A stretch of 64,000 nt of DNA from Ipomoea triloba (lineage: Eukaryota > Streptophyta > Magnoliopsida > Solanales > Convolvulaceae): contig NC_044917.1 in assembly GCF_003576645.1 (NCBI RefSeq), positions 6,946,191 to 7,010,190 of the forward strand. Direction: 5' to 3'. How positions within the stretch are numbered: position 1 is the first letter of the stretch; every line of letters begins with the position of its first letter. Shown piece after piece: positions 59,866 to 64,000 of the stretch. A model generated the notes under the pieces. It was not told the DNA's origin. It was given only the letters and a program-made list of their open reading frames with translations, and searched no databases. Both the position numbers and the translations under genes were made by a program.

Positions 59866-59995
59866 TAACCACCACACCAACACTACCACCGCCATCACCA
59901 CCACCACCACCACTACCACTACCACCTCATCCTCCAGCACCACACACCAGTGTACCACTACCACCACCTCACCATACTACACATTACAACTACCA
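59866..59995. repeat. (ACC)n-rich low-complexity tract
   Basis: About 130 bp dominated by ACC/CAC triplets. It breaks frame often and has no flanking coding sequence, so it is treated as simple repeat. Confidence 0.85.
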
Positions 59996-60009
59996 CTTAT
60001 AATTATTTT

Positions 60010-60235
60010 TAGGAAATGAGTCAATTAAGCCTCTAAACTTTACCTGAAAATCAATTAAACTCATAGACTTCTAAAAAATGCAATTACACCATTTAATATG
60101 TTATATTGAAGTAGTGAAGTTCAAAAATTAATAAATAACCTGCAGGTCATTAAGTTTTGGCGACAATTTTACCATCTTCGGCAATACTTGCTTTGATTGC
60201 AGTTGGTCGCCTTCCATGGAGAGTTTTATTATTTA
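60010..60235. repeat. Fragment of the 18.7-kb inverted-repeat family
   Basis: Contains TCAATTAAGCCTCTAAACTT, TTGGCGACAATTTTACCATC and AGTTGGTCGCCTTCCATGG, echoing the elements at 18670 and 41712. Ends are not defined. Confidence 0.45.
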
Positions 60236-60300
60236 TTGATATCACATAAAATGATGGTGATTGGGAGAGTTAGTCAAAACAAAGTTAGGCCTGGCCTTAG

Positions 60301-60472
60301 TGATCACCAAGTTAAGAATGTAGAAGAACTACATACATATCATATATGGATATATTTTCGCTTTCATCAATGGACAGATCATATCATAGAACCTGCCGAC
60401 TTTGAAGACATTATTTGTAAAACAGGATGCTAAATAAAGTTTTTTTTTTTTTTTGAAAAAGAATAAAGTTTT

Positions 60473-60541
<69 letters not shown>

Positions 60542-60712
60542 ATTTGAGGGGAAGACATTAGACACGACATTGTGATTTGTAATCACTCAATTTAGAATGT
60601 AGAAGAATTAAATATCATATCGATTTGATTTTGAATTATTTCGCATCCATCAATGGAGAGGTTGTAATGTTATATCATAGAAGCTGCCGACTTTCACGAC
60701 ACCACAAATTAC
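60301..60712. repeat. Duplicated segment split by TAA/TTA microsatellite
   Basis: 60302-60412 and about 60578-60702 share AGAATGTAGAAGAA, TTTCG, CATCAATGGA and TATCATAGAAGCTGCCGACT. Between them is (TAA)n running directly into (TTA)n at 60473-60540, a 68-bp near-perfect palindrome. Confidence 0.75.
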
Positions 60713-61592
60713 ATCTCCAAATTTACAACAATTAAGTTTAGTCATCAAGTCACGTTAGTACATAATTTTTATTTTTGTCACATTTCAACCTTTCAATCAA
60801 ATTTTTAGTCAAAAATAATTAGAATTTATTGCATTTGTAGTTGAAAATCATAAGATTACATCAAAATATTTAAGTTGGTATAATTTCAGTTGAAAATGTT
60901 GATGAATGGGAGCCATTTTTTTGTCAAAATTTTTGTTCGAAATACTAAATGTGACAAAAACGAAATCGATACACCAATGTAGTAAAAATAATACTTGAAG
61001 ACCAAATATAAAAATAACATAGTATGTAGTGGTAAGTACTATAATTAAGTCGTGCATTATTGATTTTGAAGATAAGTTTGACATGTTTGCTGATAAATAT
61101 AGATACGATTCTTTTTCGTCGCTTGGTCAAATATTTGACAGACAAATTATTAGTTTGAATTCTAGTATGGCAATAATCCGGAAGCTAGCCAATAGTTTGG
61201 CATGAACAGTAGGATAATGAAAGTATGAAAGATACAGTCCACCAGCAATACAAAATCCAACCACATATTACATATAGCAATGTTGGTTGGAATGGCAATG
61301 GCAATGGGGTCCTTGTAAACTAAGGCCTAAGGAGCATTTATGAGATGCACATGCAATTGGAAATGTACTAATTAATCTACCGAATCCCAGATGGAAGAGA
61401 AATATATAGGTGCAGCCAGCAGTACTCTCATACATGCATTATGAATTCAACTTCAATTCATTCATCACATCCATCAATATCACGAGCTGTGACTCCTACC
61501 ATGTCATAATCTCCTGATTAGGTTTTCCTAAATTTTGACTTTCACTATCTGCATTATCGGTAGAGAATATTTTAACTACACTTTTTTAACTC
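60713..61592. other. Intergenic DNA
   Basis: No gene, repeat or element ends are recognised. Confidence 0.4.
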
Positions 61593-61690
61593 GCCAAAGA
61601 CCTTGTGGTCTAGTGACACTCGGTTTACCCCACATGGATGGAGTGGGTTCGAGCCTTACTGGAGGCTTCATTTGGTTGAGAAAGTAACGA
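61593..61690 (+). mobile_element. SINE-like head
   Basis: GCCAAAGACCTTGTGGTCTAG through TGACACTCGG matches the head of the 43.1-kb SINE. A good B box GGGTTCGAGCC is at 61645-61655, about 40 bp after the A-box-like TGGTCTAGTGAC, the spacing of a tRNA-type internal promoter. The 3' end and tail are not recognisable. Confidence 0.6.
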
Positions 61691-61925
61691 TAAAGTTGAA
61701 ATGTATTTATAGTAGTGTAAACACATTTACTGTTTCAATATGTGACAAATGCTACTTTAATTTAAAGACTTATCAAACTTTATTTTTTTAATTTTATAGA
61801 CATACTTTGAGAATCAATTTAATTTCTTATTCACTCATTATCTATTTCAATTGTATATTGTGAAATATATTGATGGAGGGATTATACCTAGGTCTAGAAG
61901 ATGATGATTGGGGTTAGGGGCAAAG

Positions 61926-62455
61926 GTAAAGGTACTGTTGGTGCCTTTACAGGAAATCACTCGACTGTTGGAGGAGGTGCGGTTCTTAGAGACCATAAAG
62001 GAAACTGGATGGAAGGCTGCTCTTTTTCTTTTCACGCCAGTAACCCACTAGAGGCTGAGCTCACTGCACTTTATCTAGCCTTGCAATGGACAGCACCTAA
62101 AGGAATCCTCGACATGGAGATTCAAAGTGACAGTAAGGAGTTGACCAAGTGTCTTAATGAGAACAGTCGGGGAGGGAACAACATGGGGCAGTTGGGGATT
62201 AAATGCAGAGATCTCATCTAGAAAAGTGGGGTGCATATATTCCGTGAACAAAACACTATTGCGGATTATTTAGCAAAGCATGGGTGCAATTCTAGAGAGA
62301 TCATGACCCTTTTTGTTTCACCCCCTCCCGAATGCATTAACTTTGTGTATAACGATCAACTAGGGGCTGTTTGCGATCGTCTCATTCTTGAGACGGTGTA
62401 GGCTGTTTTGTTTATGAGACTCAGCCTGGGGTTTCCCCCTCCATATTGTATTGCA

Positions 62456-62488
<33 letters not shown>

Positions 62489-62505
62489 AAGAAGTAAAGG
62501 TACTG
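61926..62505 (+). mobile_element. 5'-truncated LINE with target duplication
   Basis: The 13-bp word GTAAAGGTACTGT (61926-61938, 62493-62505) flanks a fragment that ends in a long A-rich tail (62456-62490). Inside is the RNase H end of a LINE: GGGAVLRDHKGNW, LEAELTALYLAL and MEIQSDSKEL, with a TAG stop at 62219-62221 before the final helix FREQNTIADYLAKHG. This final helix is the part missing from the large LINE at 25-30 kb. Confidence 0.85.
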
Positions 62506-63000
62506 TGCACTGCTTGTGCAACGATCGTGCACAATTGCGTACTAGTTTTGAGCAATGCTTGGTGTGTGCCATGTGTTGTGGGTTAATCATGCAGTTGGTT
62601 AGCATGTCCCACATTTTGGAGTGTTGAGTTGAGCAATTAACCACCTTGGAAGCCTATATAAAAGGTGGCGATAAATCAATTCATATGCATTCTTATCCAA
62701 GGATAAATTTTGAATCATTGTACTAGCTTCCTATTAGATGCAATGCAAAGTTGTACTTTACAATTGCATACTAGCTAGCTTCCTAACCCACATTACCATC
62801 AATGTATAAAGAGGGCAAGCAATCCAAACGCGAAGCAACAGATCAGTTGTGCAATATATATTCTTAATGTTAGTCTATTATATGTTAGTCGTTTTTTTTT
62901 TTTTTTTTGGTGGGGGCTATTATGTTAGTCGTTAGTTATCATTATCTTGCACAAATTATGTTGTTGTGGACCATGATTCATCAGATTGTGTACATACAAA
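62506..63000. other. Intergenic DNA with a tail-only scar
   Basis: TATGTTAGTCGTT (62881-62893, 62921-62933) encloses a T-run followed by GGTGGGGGCTAT, similar to the other scars. Nothing else is recognised. Confidence 0.45.
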
Positions 63001-63011
63001 TTAACATATTA

Positions 63012-63595
63012 GCTCTGTTTGGTAGAGCTTATAATTTATTTTACGTTACAAATAAACTATAATATCTGTTTGGTAAAAATGAGAACTTAAAAAATATAAT
63101 AGCTTATTTTAAAGTGTTACCCCAAATGTTCAAGTTTTGTTTAAAAATAAGCTATTAGTTTTTATTTTTTTTAATATTTATTAATTTACAAAAATGACAC
63201 TATTTACCCATTCATTAATCAAAATCTTATATCTTAGTTTATCATTTTATGTCTTTTTACACTTATCAGCTAATTCAATAATTAATTTTACCAAACACTT
63301 TAATTTCAATTAGTTAGTTTATTATAGAGTAGCTATTAGCTTTTCAACTTTCTGCTAAGCGTACCAAACATTGATTGTGTTTAATAGAGCTTATTTTATA
63401 ACTTATAACTTATTTTAGTTTAAACTACAAGTAAATCATAAGCTCTATTTAATAAAACATATATGAAGAATTTAAAATAAAAACTTATTTTGAAACGCAA
63501 TTTTAAGTAGCGTTTTGAAACACAATTTTAAATAGCGTTTCAAAATAAGCTAGTAGCGACTAGTTTTTAAACTTTCAGTTTTAAACTAGTTTATA
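63012..63595. mobile_element. Probable MITE cluster
   Basis: CTCTGTTTGGTAGAGCTTATA at the left, with ACCAAACATT near 63363 and TAATAGAGCTTATTTTATAA from 63384. Repeated GCTTATTTT/AAAATAAGC words occur in both orientations throughout. This looks like one or two nested hAT- or Tourist-like MITEs, but ends and target duplications are unclear. Confidence 0.45.
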
Positions 63596-63597
63596 AA

Positions 63598-63850
63598 TTA
63601 GTATGCCAAATAGATTAAAAATTGATATATCCGTGAATACCTGTCAGCAGTACCATACGAACCTGCAAGAATGCTTGATATGCACTGCCAATGTCTTCTT
63701 CCAAGTTCCAATAACCGCTGGATCAGAGGTGCTGCAATTTTTTTGATCAAATTAGAGTTCCAGATCGACAAGAGCCATATTCTGCCATGCATTTCTTGTC
63801 CCTTTGTCGCTACACTGATCCCTAATTTGCTGCCCCAATGTATTTTTTCA
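63598..63850 (-). pseudogene. Coding-like fragment of unknown origin
   Basis: On the minus strand two consecutive stretches look exonic: LGQQIRDQCSDKGTRNAWQN (about 63780-63840) and, in another frame, IAAPLIQRLLELGRRHWQCI plus SSILAGSYGTADR (about 63625-63740). The second is preceded by an acceptor-like ATTGCAG and followed by CAG/GTATTC. I do not recognise the protein. It could be a partial gene extending past the window, or a fragment captured by a transposon. Confidence 0.3.
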
Positions 63851-64000
63851 AGCTAAGGTTCCGTAAGTACTAATAAATACTGCAAAAATGTGTGTTTAAA
63901 TAAGCTAAAAGAATTACTCCCTATTAATATTTAATAAACTATGATATTAATAAACTGTGTGTAATCGATTAGGTTATTTTGAAATGCTTAGTTAAATAAG

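Noticed and set aside
59866..59995. Thr/His/Pro-rich coding sequence
   Set aside because: It is an ACC triplet repeat with no start, frame continuity or flanking exons.
62370..62400. MITE terminus (CGTCTCATTCTTGAGACGG)
   Set aside because: It lies inside the LINE 3' region and is a short palindrome without the rest of the element.

Overview
The window is nuclear DNA from a flowering plant, almost certainly a eudicot. Genes have GT-AG introns with AT-rich interiors, intergenic DNA is strongly AT-rich and full of small transposon relics, and the proteins (MLO, alpha-expansin, RMA-type RING ligase, CHER1/CTL1-type transporter, PFU-type E2) belong to plant families. The exact species cannot be fixed from sequence alone; an asterid is a guess.

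Seven host protein-coding genes are supported. From left to right: a PFU-type ubiquitin-conjugating enzyme (2321-6687, +, 8 coding exons); an intronless DUF2921 membrane protein (8377-11286, +); a membrane-anchored RING ubiquitin ligase of the RMA family (14257-15006, +, with an 830-bp 5'UTR intron); an alpha-expansin (20069-21173, +, 3 exons); an F-box protein (31327-32697, -); a choline-transporter-like protein (43663-47798, +, 10 exons); and an MLO protein (48088-53227, -, 15 exons). Joined across the proposed splice sites, each multi-exon model stays open. The CTL-like and MLO models each need one GC-AG intron. There is no operon logic. Three ubiquitin-related genes lie within 13 kb, which is probably chance.

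The rest is transposon-derived or empty. A decayed Helitron with helicase remains ends at 1314; a second Helitron end, on the minus strand, is at 36055. A nearly complete L1-type LINE occupies about 25.3-30.5 kb (ORF1 with CCHC knuckle; ORF2 with endonuclease, reverse transcriptase and partial RNase H), broken by two stop codons and a frameshift. A 5'-truncated LINE at 61.9-62.5 kb keeps its target-site duplication and poly(A). There are Tourist-like MITEs (16.1, 37.0, 56.9 kb), a pair of inverted 'gagaccgtctca' MITEs (23.3, 33.5 kb), a Stowaway-like MITE (42.8 kb), two SINE-like copies (43.1, 61.6 kb), several fold-back elements, a 111-bp tandem repeat and microsatellites.

The two most notable hidden signals are these. 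First, there are four exact 42-bp tandem duplications, three in LINE ORF1 and one with the window's only N at its junction; this points to an assembly artefact rather than biology. Second, there is a set of short direct repeats that enclose nothing but a poly(A)/poly(T) tail, which look like scars of extremely truncated retrotransposon insertions. I saw no convincing new multi-gene system, CRISPR array, rRNA or tRNA gene.
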